Of a stretch of DNA of 64,000 bases, positions 45,896 through 56,049 are shown one piece after another. The stretch's first letter is position 1. Each line of letters begins with the position of its first letter. The position numbers and the translations under genes were made by a program. The notes beneath the pieces were generated by a model, which saw only the letters and a program-made list of their open reading frames with translations, was not told the DNA's origin and made no database searches. Source of the stretch: Apoda limacodes (lineage: Eukaryota > Arthropoda > Insecta > Lepidoptera > Limacodidae); contig OX291544.1 of the NCBI GenBank assembly GCA_946406115.1, forward strand, positions 3,038,001 to 3,102,000, in the 5' to 3' direction.

Positions 45896-47090
45896 CACTG
45901 CGCGGACAGCGGAGGACCGGCGGTGTTTGTTGCTGTCATTGTTCGGCGTAGACACGGAGTGCTGGTACGGCGGATAGGAAGACCTGATGAAACGGCTTAC
46001 AGCAGGCCGCCCGCAGGTTAGACGGGTTCCCGAACACAGGGAGGCTGAACCACCAGCCTGTGTAAAGTCTCTGAAGTAGTAGTCGTAACGGAGAAGGAGA
46101 CCGGAGTGGACTCGGCAACTACCACAGAGGGGGATCAGGGGCCCTTCTGCCCGCCGTTCCAGCAACCGTATTATCTGTGTCGAGCTTCGGCAGTTCTAGT
46201 ATCGCACCTTTTACAGCAATAAATAAATCTACATCAATATACATTCAAAACGTTTAAATTTATGGTTAATCAAAGTATATGTTGAACTCAAATTATCCTA
46301 AATTAATAAAAACACGGTTTCAAACCGACACTCAACGAAGGTCAACGAGCGGCGAGTCAGCAGCCAATTAAAAAAGGATTAAACAGCTCAGATTTTATGT
46401 ACTCTCATGGTACAAATAAGGTGTGCAATGTTGTTTAAGGCTTAAATAAGAATATTAAAAGAGTTCATGATAAGTCTCCTGGTTTATAATACGATACCTG
46501 AATGTACGTAGAAGGATAAATAAAATACCGTGGAGTGCTATTCCTTTAGTTGGCAAAGAAAGAATCAGGATAACCTGATGTTGATAAGATAATAGGATAA
46601 TTTGAAGGATGTAAAAGAACCAAGAATACTTTTATTTCGATCGAGAGTGCCCACGGAAATACATTTTTTCACGAGTGTTACCGCGTGGCACCTAACGTTA
46701 CAGCGATGCTACGAGTCACTTGATTTTATCAAAGGTTAAGCTGTAGATGTATCTCTATTGCAAATAACTTTAAATCCTTTCTATGACCGTTAACCAATGC
46801 GAAAGAATTCCGCGACGATGTCAGAATTCTGCACAAGGGAAACCATGGAAAAAATCAAGTACCTATTAGATATATCTAAGTAAAAAACAACGACAAAAAA
46901 ACAAACAGTAATAAATATAATATAAATAAGACTTCATTACAAAACGAGCAACGTATAAAATAGAGTATTTAAAAAAAGTTTAATAAATAAACACCTTTGC
47001 TCCATAATAGGGAACAGCTGACCAGTTAGCGTAGTCACTCGGTTCGACGTTAAAGATAACGGTAAGACCCGACGATCTAAAACACAAAAC
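45896..47090. other. No recognisable gene
   Basis: 45896-46170 is GC-rich with overlapping short frames on both strands that look like composition effects. The rest is AT-rich, without motifs I can assign. Confidence 0.3.
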
Positions 47091-47284
47091 ATATGGAAAT
47101 ATTAGCACGTATGTATACGTAGCGAGAGGAGATATCTATCCATGTATTTATTTAAACGACAATTAAGTTATTTTTAGTTAATCCTTTAACTCCTAGTTAA
47201 GACAAAAGGTTACTCTGTAAGTACTGATTGTACCTTTACTGCAAAATATACAACAATATTAACTTGTCAAATATAAGTAGTACA
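47091..47284 (+). repeat. Gypsy-type LTR fragment (solo)
   Basis: Aligns along its length with the LTR at 3708-4088 with gaps: ATATGGAAATATTAGCAC against TGTTGGAAATATAAGCAC, TACGTAGCGAGAG against CACGTAGTGAGAG, TTAAGACAAAAGGTTACTCT against TTAAGACAAACTGTTACTTT, then AAAATATACAACAATATT in both. No internal region is attached. Confidence 0.6.
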
Positions 47285-47660
47285 TTACCGCCGCAGCTCG
47301 CAAATACAGCATAACCGTGCCATCGTGATTATGCGGGGCAAGGCATAGCCAAGGACCGCATCACAAAGTCCGGTTATGTTCAATTGTGGCCAAGGCTTGT
47401 ATGGTGCTTTTCTCAAATATGCGTGTAAAAAAACTAATTATATTGACAACACTATTGACAATAATAAAAATAGTTTAGGTAACTTTGCCGCCAATTCGCC
47501 GCGTTCTAATGTCGTTTATTTTTTACTTTTTAAAATGAATTTAATGGTGCATTATTTTTGTTGTGCCTTCCGAAATTTAAAAAAAACTTGAGTTAGCTCT
47601 TTAGTTATCAATGTTCGGGCTTAGAAAAGTTCATTCAATATTCAAATTTAAATCAAACAA
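47285..47660. other. No recognisable gene
   Basis: A 71-codon frame at 47376-47591 has no known motif. AT-rich. Confidence 0.3.
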
Positions 47661-47882
47661 ATTGAAATCGTTGTTGTAGACGACAGGAAGTTGCCTATAG
47701 TCCATAGAATTACATAAAAATTGTTGTTGTACACGTTAGGAAGTTGGCTATAGTCCATAGAATTACATAGAAATTGTTCTTGTAGACGTAAGGAAGTTGG
47801 CTATAGTCCATAGAATTGCATAGAAATTGTTCTTGTAGACGTAAGGAAGTTGGCTATAGTCCATAGAATTGCATAGACATTG
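47661..47882. repeat. 59 bp minisatellite, left part
   Basis: About four head-to-tail copies of a unit containing GGAAGTTGGCTATAGTCCAT then AGAATTxCATAGAAATTGTT and CTTGTAGACGTA. The array is cut at 47882 by a LINE and resumes at 50569. Confidence 0.9.
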
Positions 47883-47998
47883 AAAGAAAGAAAGAAAGAA
47901 AGAAAACCATTTTATTTGGACAACACAACCTATAAATAACAGGAACATAAAAAACGAAATGTTAACACTATTAACTTAATTTGAGTTGTGCGCCAAAA

Positions 47999-48063
47999 AG
48001 GTTTCTCACTCAGCATTACGCTGTGACCAAATGGTCACAACACTGATTTTCAGTGAGAACCTT
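47999..48063 (-). other. Hairpin in the LINE D 3' UTR
   Basis: AGGTTTCTCACT (47999-48010) pairs with AGTGAGAACCT (48052-48062), and inside it GTGACC-AAAT-GGTCAC forms a second stem (48023-48038). It lies about 100 bp from the element's 3' end, where some LINEs carry a structure recognised by their RT. Confidence 0.6.
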
Positions 48064-48557
48064 TCGTTTGCGACTCGCTTGACAATAGCAAATAAAAAGA
48101 TGCTTAATTATTAATAATTACAGTTAACTAACTACACTTACTACAATTATAAATACAAAATAAATAATCTACATAAAACAGCTGCATAAGTATTATCCTT
48201 CCTTAAAAAGTGATAAACTAAAATTAACCCTTTCAGTATACAATATATTAATCATAATATCTCCTTATAATTACATTTATTACATTACTTTATTTTCTAT
48301 ATACCTACCTTCTATTACTACCGTATTATGGCAATAAATGGTCTTCACCTTTTTGCAGAGGAACGAATTGCCAATTTGGAAAAAAGAAGAATATATTAAT
48401 CTATGACATAACCTATCATTCTTAGAATTATTTATTGTGTGTACATATTGGTAATTTATAATATATTGACATAAACTTACATAATTATGAATGAAAAGTT
48501 TCCATTCTCAATCTGATAAACATTAGGTGAGCTAGCTTTTTAAAATTTATTTCTCCA

Positions 48558-50568
48558 TTACATATTAGCGTATACTACTTGCTCTTTAAGGAGGAAAGCT
48601 TTCATGTTTTTCATAAAAACAGTTTTAGATTTGGCAGTTCGAAGTGGCGGTGGTAAATCATTCCAGCAACGGCTGGCAGCGAATTTAAAACTGCCTCTAA
48701 AGGATGCTGACCTATGTCGTGGGCAATTGATTAAATACGAAGAAGCACGAGTTTCATATTTGTTTCTATCTCGGGCCCACGATAATTTTTCATACAAATA
48801 GCTTGGCTTTTGTGTTTTGATAACACCAAACAATAAAACCGAGAAGTGCAGTTTCCTGCGAGCTTCCATTTTAAGCAACTTATGGTTATTAAGATAAGGA
48901 GTCACATGGGTCCTTGGTGGAATGGGAAAACAGAAACGGGCACATGAATTTTGCACTCTTTGTATGAGATGTTTGGAGCTTGCTAGAAGACATGGCCCAT
49001 ACACTGTGTCAGCGTAATTTAATTTAGACAAAACAAGGGACTCACATAGCTGAATTCTTAAATCCACGCTAAGGTAAGGCCTCATTCTGTACAGTAATCT
49101 TAGGCGGTAGAAACAATTTCGTACTGCATCTAAAACATGAGACTCAAATTTCAGGTTACTATCAAGTATAAGCCCCAGGTTTCTACTCTCAGAAACACAC
49201 TGAATTTGTTTACCAGCAATATTGATGTTTGGCTGGTGTTGAGAAATCATATTTACTTGTTTTTTTGAACCTAGGATCATACAAGTAGATTTTGTTGGAT
49301 TTAGCACTAAACAATTTCTGTCTGACCATAATGCTATCCTATTAAGATCCTCATTTATTAATTTTATAGATTCAAGAGTGTTTTGTGGCTGCGTTGACAT
49401 ATAAATCTGAAGGTCATCAGCGTAAAGATGATAGTTACAGTTGTGTATGCATGAGGTGATGTCTGCAATATACAGAACAAACAGAAGAGGCCCTAAAATA
49501 GAGCCCTGTGGTACTCCTCTTTCTACATGCTGTGCTGATGAGACCTTCTTTATACCATCATCCCCAGAAATTTCTACATATTGATATCTGTTTTCAAGAT
49601 AGCTACTAAACCATGCCACTGTAGAAGGAACAAGACCGTAATATGACAGTTTAGACAATAGAAGTGGAATATTTATTGAGTCAAATGCTCGAGAAAAATC
49701 TAGCAGCACTAATATTGAGCCCATGCTATTATCCTGTGAATGCAATATATTGTCAATAACATCAGTTAGAGCAGTTGCTGTGCTAAATCCTTTCCGAAAA
49801 CCTGACTGGGCCTTCGGAAGTATATCATTTTGCTCTAAGTAATCTGAAAGTTGCATACTAACTACTTTTTCCAGAATCTTGGAAGCACAGGACAAAATAT
49901 TTATTGACCGTAGGTCTTTTTCGCTCATTGGATTAGGCTTTTTAGGAATAGGTTTTACTACTGCCACCTTCCACAAATCAGGGTAAACAGAGCTTTTTAA
50001 TGACTTATTTACTATAGCAGTAATAATGTCTAAGGTTTCAGGGAGAGTCATGATCAACATTTGTAACGATATATGATCATTTCCTTCAGCATTAGAATGC
50101 AACCCCTTAATAATATTTGCAACAACCTCTGTGCCTACTGGGCTTAGTTGGAATGTTTTAGAACCAAACCTGTGAAATTCATAGAATGACAGAGTTGAAA
50201 TGTCTGCATGTACTCTTCCTGGTATATTCAAAAAGTGATTGTTTAGAGTGTTGGGATCTGAGCATATACAATGAATATTCATGTTTGAGCTTTTTTCAGT
50301 AAGGAAATTGTTTTTGAGATTTTTCCATAACTTTTTGGGATCATTCATTTTTGAATTGATGTGCTGCTCAAAATAGGCCTTTTTTTCATTGTGAATAGCA
50401 GAATTGACTACAGCTTTCATGTCCTTATAAAACTTTTTGTGTGATTCTGATTTAGTAGCTTGATAACGGGTATAACTTCTATTTCGGATTTTAATCATTT
50501 CCTTTATAGTGGGGGTAAGCCAAGGATATGTGTGTTCTTTGACGATTATAGATTTTATTGGAGATTTA
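48558..50568 (-). CDS. LINE ORF2 (RT and C-terminal domain), open but 5'-truncated
   Basis: Open from the truncation point to the stop: about 670 codons, 646 of them from the ATG at 50498. Upstream of that ATG the frame stays open to 50568 (KEHTYPWLTPTIKE), so that ATG is internal and not the natural start. Residues are counted from that ATG. LWKNLKNNFL near 58 belongs to the endonuclease-RT linker. RT motifs follow: VAVVKPIPKKP near 178, SGFRKGFST near 232, LLDFSRAFDSI near 264, GVPQGSILGPLLFVLYIADI near 328, YHLYADDLQIYM near 357 (YADD intact), then NLGLILDSNLKFESHV near 440. The C-terminal part has RCWNDLPPPLR near 610. The endonuclease is lost, so autonomous movement is not expected. Confidence 0.9.
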
Positions 50569-50640
50569 ATTGTTGTTGTACACGTCAGGAAGTTGGCTAT
50601 AGTCCATAGAATTATATAGAAATTGATGTTGTAGACGTTG
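50569..50640. repeat. 59 bp minisatellite, right part
   Basis: ATTGTTGTTGTACACGTCAG, GAAGTTGGCTATAGTCCATA and then GATGTTGTAGACGTTGAGG: one full copy and a partial one continuing the array of 47661-47882. Confidence 0.88.
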
Positions 50641-51596
50641 AGGCTTATTATCTAACGTACGTCTCTAAAGATTAACAAAAGCTAATACTAAATTTATAAA
50701 TTTTCAGTCTGACCTCCCAAATTCTGACGTTGAAATAATAGCTTGAGTTTCTTGTTTGTCATCGGCGTTGTCATCATAGTATTCAAAATCGTCATCATGG
50801 GCTAAAAGGACGCTGAAACCAATGATAATATTAAAGAGTTTTATATGAAAACATGCACGTTTCCAATAAAATATGGTGATAGATATAAACATTTTTGTCC
50901 CATTGAAGTAATTATTATAATTGTTTGCAAAATGAAAATAATGTAAAAAAAAATAAAACCGAAAATGAGAATAATCGCTCTGGTTGACGTTTAACAGATA
51001 CGAGTATGTCTGGGCAATCATACACTTATTGCATGGGATTATCTTATCAAGAAGGACGATCTTAATGTAGATGAAGTAATGAAGTGAATAGCACACAAAA
51101 AATAAGCTAGTACATAATTTAGAAGTTCCCTCCTTCCATCATTAGATCCTTCCACTTACACTAAAACACTCACTAAAATAATATGCCAACCCAAAATTAA
51201 TGAATTCACTGTTGACCATCGAATAAACACTCCTTACAGTAACTAGAAACGCGGCAGCGTGTGCAGCCAAGTTTAAAGAAAAAGGAGCTGGCGACACAGC
51301 AGCACACAGCATTACACGAACCATCTCGAGTTTCTTTTGATCCCTCCATAACTCGAAACCTACATGTAATTTGGCTCAGTAATTAAAGACCATTGGTTTG
51401 TCTAGAATCCAAACTTTCATAAATAATAATAAATTCACACAGTTATTGATATATTAACGTTTAAAAACCGGCATTTATGACTGACTGACCTATAGATCAA
51501 AATCCTAACCCTATTCCAGATGACCTAGTAACTTGATATGTGACATAAAGAAATAGGCTTAAACAAAGTTGAAAATCTGAAAATTATTGATAACTA
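50641..51596. other. Unassigned; two weak exon-like stretches
   Basis: On the minus strand, TTGGTTTCAG (acceptor-like) near 50820 is followed by an open stretch ending at a stop near 50704, with HDDDFEYYDDNADDKQETQ. At 51324 a frame MVRVMLCAAVSPAPFSLNL runs into GTAAGG near 51240. They could be host exons, but their phases do not match and no domain is recognised. Confidence 0.25.
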
Positions 51597-52195
51597 GACT
51601 TTGCCAGCGGCTACGCCCCCCCTTAATTTGGTTATCGTCATAAGATTCTTCCGGCAACTTCTTTAAAATAAAGTTTGCTATAGCAAGCTATAGTGCAGCT
51701 TTAGTTTGTTCAATTAGTTACTCCTGAGGAAACTTTTGAATTTTGCGGGATGAAGAGTAGCCTATGTCCTAATCCGGGACTAGTGAGCCAAGTTTCATCC
51801 CGATCCGTCGAATGATTAAAGCGTGACTTAGTACCAAACTTAGCATTTGCAAAATTAATAAGTTAATTAGTTAATTTATAAGCTTTTGCCAGTGGCTCCG
51901 CCCGCCCTAAATTTGGTTATCAGCGTGGAACTCCTTAATTAACTCATTAATTATTATACTAATAGCGTTTGCTATAGCAAGCTGTAGCTATAGCTTTAGT
52001 TCGTTTAGGCTCGGTTATAGTTATTCCCGCGGAAACTTTTGAATTTTTCGGGATAAAAAGTAGCTATTCCAGGAGCGAATCTAAAGGTGTGCCAAGCTTT
52101 ATACCGATCCGTCCAGTGGCTAAAGCGTTGTCGAGTAACAAACATCCATCCAGACATTTTTACAAACTTTCACATTTATAAGTAGGATTAGTATC
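51597..52195 (+). repeat. Two tandem copies of a lepidopteran dispersed repeat
   Basis: Copy 1 at about 51597-51860 and copy 2 at about 51885-52195. Both carry TTTGCCAGxGGCT, AATTTGGTTATC, GCTATAGCAAGCT, GAAACTTTTGAATTTT, CGGGAT and AGTAGC, and CCGATCCGTC near the end. This resembles a very common lepidopteran repeat that begins GCCCGCGGCTTCGCCCGC. The copies differ at many sites, so they are not a recent duplication. Confidence 0.6.
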
Positions 52196-52261
52196 AACAG
52201 GGTTAAAACAAAGTGAAGTATGAAAGTAGGTGGATAAAAATATAAAATTTTGTTTCTTATA

Positions 52262-52882
52262 TCATCAAAGTCAAAGTCAAAGTCAATGTCAAAATGGTTT
52301 ATTCAAATAAGGATTTTACAATCACTTTTGAATCGTCAAAGTTATAAAATATTATTTTTTGAACCCTCCTCCCACCTTCCCGCCGGTTCACAATGTTGTT
52401 GATTTCTACCGAGAAGAATCCGGCAAGAAACTTGATAGTTACTCTTTTTAAAACACTATCAATAATACAAATAAACTAAAATACAATTAATGTTTTAAAT
52501 AAAAAATTTTTAGTCGTACAATTTTATGTTTTTTCCATTTTAATTTGGTTTATCTATGCATCCTGTAATTGAGCATCATCAGTCCCAAGGATTTTTATCA
52601 TTTACATAAACTGAAATATTGTAGTATGCCTTTTTACAAAGTACCTGCTTGATAAAAGATTTTAAACATCGGTCAATTGTCTTATTTTCTTGATCGCAAC
52701 ACAGCAGAGCTAAGTTTTTTGGCTAGGTTATGAATATGAGGACCCCATTGAAGTTTGTAGTCCAGCGTTATCATATAGTTTAGACTGTTCAGGTTATATT
52801 TTTCGCCAGCTGAATTCGCCTTCATGCTATAGCACAGCGTGGGCGTGGGCGTAGGCATGGGCTTAGGCGGGCAACATAGCAC
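52262..52882 (-). mobile_element. LINE family E, RT C-terminal scrap and 3' end
   Basis: Minus strand: NLNSLNYMITLDYKLQWGPH then IHNLAKKLSSAVL at 52690-52810 is the RT thumb region of a LINE (family FLGxTLDxKLQWxPHI). It is followed by a 3' UTR containing AAGTTTCTTGCCGGATTCTT near 52435 and a TTGACTTTGACTTTGACTTT tail near 52270. The same tail, in sense, is at 17545-17838. Truncated at the 5' side. Confidence 0.75.
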
Positions 52883-53289
52883 AAACTATACAGCGTAAAC
52901 GTAGAAAAATAGAGTAATTTTACAAATAAGAATGTATTAATGATTAATACTAATAATTTCTGTGCAAAAAGTAATGACATCCCAATAAAAAAAATTTGAG
53001 AGCCGAGTATAATATTACGAATATGAGTCGTTGTCGACTTCGCCGACAAAAAAATTAAGATCTTTATATGTGTGCCAAGTTCTGTGTAGAAAATCCTAAA
53101 ATTTTAGTTACAAGAACATGCAACATTATGAAATAAATTAACATGGCGGCTTATGTTTGTTTGTAAGGGAAAATATAAAATGCATATAAAACTATCTGTA
53201 GAGTAATTTTTGTTAAATATCTGCAATTAACTTATTAGAATTTAATTTGACAATATCATGTATTTATAGATCTAATTAAATTAGTTGTA
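52883..53289. other. No recognisable feature
   Basis: AT-rich spacer between two LINE remnants of opposite orientation. Confidence 0.3.
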
Positions 53290-55440
53290 ATGATTTTATT
53301 AGCTCATTTAAGCGTTTGCTCGACAGAGTTGGACTGCATGATAGTGGGTGACTTTAATGTCAACTTCTTAGACGATATGAATCGTGATTCGAATAAACTT
53401 GGCGATGTGCTGACGCCGCATGGTTTAGTGAACCTGGTTACCTTTTCTACCCGTGTAACCCCGACTACTTCAACATGTTTAGATCATGTATGTAGTAATT
53501 TAAAGCTGTGAGAAGCGTAATTACTTCTGAAAGACCGACCGACGAAACAGAATGTGGTTATGTGAGGAGTTTTACTCAACGAAACCAAGACGACTTTCAG
53601 GCTTCTCTAATTAGTATTGATTGAAAAGAAATCAGTTAGGGTAGCAAAAATGCAACGGATATGGCCGAATCCTAGGTAAACATTTTTATTAGTAAACTTG
53701 AGATTTGCTTTCCAATACAGAAAAAATCTCATACTGTAAAAAAAGGTAGTTGGATAAATAATAAGGTTAGGAATCATCAATCATTGCTTTGTAATATTGT
53801 AGAATTATTGTAAATTAGTCCAGATAATGACTTGCTAAATAATGTAATAATTGACATACAAAAAAAAATAAACATGACATTTTAATAAAAAATACGAAAT
53901 ATAATTTTTATGTTGGCACTATAATGACCAGTAAAAACAGGTCTAAGGCAATGTTGTAGGTTTTTTATCAAGAAAGGGGCAAGAAAAATTCCTCTGACCT
54001 AGATTTTACAGTTAAAGTTAAAAACTTCGACGGGACCTTATTCAGAAACCGAAAAGATGTAGTGGACGCTATGAATAAGCGTTTCATAAGTGCAGCCGGA
54101 ACCTGCCGGGCACCTCAAGCGGATTTTGATCAAGTTAGGAGTGTGCTGCAGTCTGTACGAACACCCGCAAACTGTTCACTTAGTTTCAGGCCATTCAGTG
54201 CAAAAGAGTTATTCTAAATAATCATAAATCAAATACCATTAAAACCATCAAAGGCTATTTACGGTCCAAACACAAAATTTGTGTGCAAATTGGTTGTGTT
54301 CTACAGAATTTTTCGAAATGATGCACACGGCTACTTTCTACCATCGCACCGCCCGCCATCGGCAGGAAATTCATTCTCGCACATTAGAACCGAAATGGTC
54401 GCGTACAGTGCGTACTTCCTCCCGTGGACACTTGGGTTGTGGAATGAGCTCCCTGCAAGGTTTTCACTAAGGACTACAGTATGTGGTTAGTAGGGGTTAT
54501 TGGATTTCTGAAGGGTCGGTAATGCGCGGGTGATACCCCTGGTGTTGCAAGCTTCCATAGGTTACGGTGACCGCTTACCATCAGGCAGACCGTAAGCTTG
54601 TTTGCCACCTTAGTAAAAAAAATCTACCATAGCTAAGGGCTTCGGAAATTGCTTATGCTCTCGGTTAAAGTCGTTTCTTGTGTCTGCTGGGACATTGTCA
54701 GACCGCCAATATGCTTAGCGCGAAGGAGGTTCCACTACGTAACTGGCACGCGACTTAGTTCAGCGTATAAATTGCTGCTAGTGAAGGTAAGAAGAAAGTC
54801 GCTATTATATGTTGTGACTTATCTAAGGCCTTTGATGTCGCCGATCGGTCAGTAGTCATTGCGGCATACATGCAAATTCATTAAATCTGCTTACAGATAC
54901 GTTACAACACAGATCACAGAGAGTAGTCGGTAACAGGGGAAAGATAATGTCAGAACCTATAGAATCATCGATTGGCGTACCATAGGGATCTTCGTTGTTG
55001 AATATACTGTTCTCCCTGATACTTAATGACTTACCAAATACAGTGTCTGCAGCCGAAATATTTTTATGAATGCTGATGACTTTGCAGCAGTCGTGACAAC
55101 GACCACGGTGGACCAACTGGTAGATAAGCTGAACGATACAACCACTCAACTAGCGAAGTGGTTTAAAATAAACGGACTAGCCTTAAACCTAAAAAAAATA
55201 CTTCTCAAATTTTAATCAAGCAGGTTGTCAGTATCTCTATACGGCTTCAACGTCTCAGTCAATTATATGAACTTGCAACAAGTGGTGGCAACAATCTTTT
55301 TAGGTTTTCAAGGTGACTCTGGCATCTAATGGGACAAGCACATAGACAGCCTATGCATGAAGATAGGTAGCGCATGCTTTCCGCTGCGCCGTGTAGCACA
55401 GTTAATGCTACACGGTTAATCAATGGCGCACGCCTGCTAT
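53290..55440 (+). mobile_element. LINE family F, endonuclease and RT, decayed, with a nested LINE
   Basis: Plus strand. An endonuclease scrap at 53325-53510 has LDCMIVGDFNVNFLDDMNRD and TSTCLDHVCSNLKL. FPIQKKSHTVKKGSWINNKV follows near 53710 and AKELF with QIPLKPSKAIYG near 54205-54265. After the nested insert the RT resumes: LSDRQYA near 54695, VVTYLRPLMS / CDLSKAFDVADRS near 54815, NRGKIMSEPIESSIGVP near 54935, FSLILNDLPNTVSAAE near 55010, and NADDFAAVVTTTTVDQLVDK near 55070 (the family's YADD here NADD). Then AKWFKINGLALNL, IFLGF and FVTVHSLLQYGAELW-like sequence near 55450 before homology fades. Numerous stops; inactive. Confidence 0.8.
54285..54622 (+). mobile_element. LINE family A 3' end nested in LINE F
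   Basis: ATFYHRTARHRQEIHSRTLE, then LWNELPARF, then the family 3' UTR (ACCATCAGGCAGACC, TTTGCCACC) and a short A run ending at 54622. It is the same family as 7645-8774 but carries small deletions, so it is a separate, older copy. It splits LINE F between KAIYG and LSDRQYA and is therefore younger than LINE F. Confidence 0.85.
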
Positions 55441-55671
55441 TTTGTCACAGTTCATTCATTACTACAATATGGTGCAGAACTGTAGGTACGCGCTGCTGAT
55501 TAGGAGTGGGCGTTCCGAGTGCAAAAAGACGCTTCTGACGTTTCTGCTAAAGCTCAATTTAAGAGCTTGGAATTATGACCTTGCCATCTTTTGTAATCTT
55601 TCAAGTGGCATTGTATGTAAGAACAAATATGAAAGACTACATCACGCATAGCGAGAAACACACACACACAC
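55441..55671. other. Left flank of the BEL element
   Basis: End of LINE F homology, then unassigned sequence with a CACACACACAC run at 55661-55671; the last five bases, CACAC, form the target duplication of the BEL element. Confidence 0.5.
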
Positions 55672-55930
55672 TGTACGGTTTGGTATCGTACAGAAGGTTA
55701 TTTATGTATGGTTCATAAATAAAAATAAGATTAAGAAAAATTGTCTGGTTTATTGACTTAACTTATATAACTAATGTAATGGTATGGTAAATGGTGATGA
55801 GCACACGCGGACCGCTTGGTGATCGAACATGTACTGGTTAATGGAAATTAACTACTATACTTATAATTGGCGCGTGTCGGCGTAAAGCGCTGACAACGCA
55901 CAACGTGATGTACGCTGCTTGCATCGTACA
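55672..55930 (-). repeat. BEL element 3' LTR
   Basis: 259 bp; on the minus strand it begins TGTACGATGCAAGCAGCG and ends in TACA. It matches the right LTR over 55672-55887. A purine-rich AGTGGGAGCA lies just upstream of it on the minus strand (55931-55940), a likely plus-strand primer site. Confidence 0.88.
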
Positions 55931-56049
55931 TGCTCCCACTGAGAGGGAGAAGAGCAATGGTGGTGATGGTTATGTATGAATGATGATGCGACAAGGCGAT
56001 AAACAATAAGTTACATAATATTACTTAGTCTCTCTATTATATACAATGA

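Larger units (their letters stand above)
47883..50568 (-). mobile_element. LINE family D, 5'-truncated, inserted in the minisatellite
   Basis: The element reads right to left. The 5' end at 50568 is already inside ORF2; the stop is at 48558; a 3' UTR of about 675 bp carries AATAAA near 47912 and ends in a tail of about five TTTC units (47883-47903). ATTG at 47879-47882 and again at 50569-50572 is a likely target duplication, and the minisatellite is continuous across the site once the element is removed. This is the best-preserved retrotransposon in the window and so probably the youngest. Probably CR1/Jockey group. Confidence 0.88.

Noticed and set aside
3708..47284. A single giant Gypsy element bounded by the two related LTRs
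   Set aside because: The LTRs are too diverged, the internal region ends by 6190, and the DNA between contains host exons.
47376..47591. 71-codon plus-strand frame
   Set aside because: No known motif; its composition matches surrounding AT-rich DNA.
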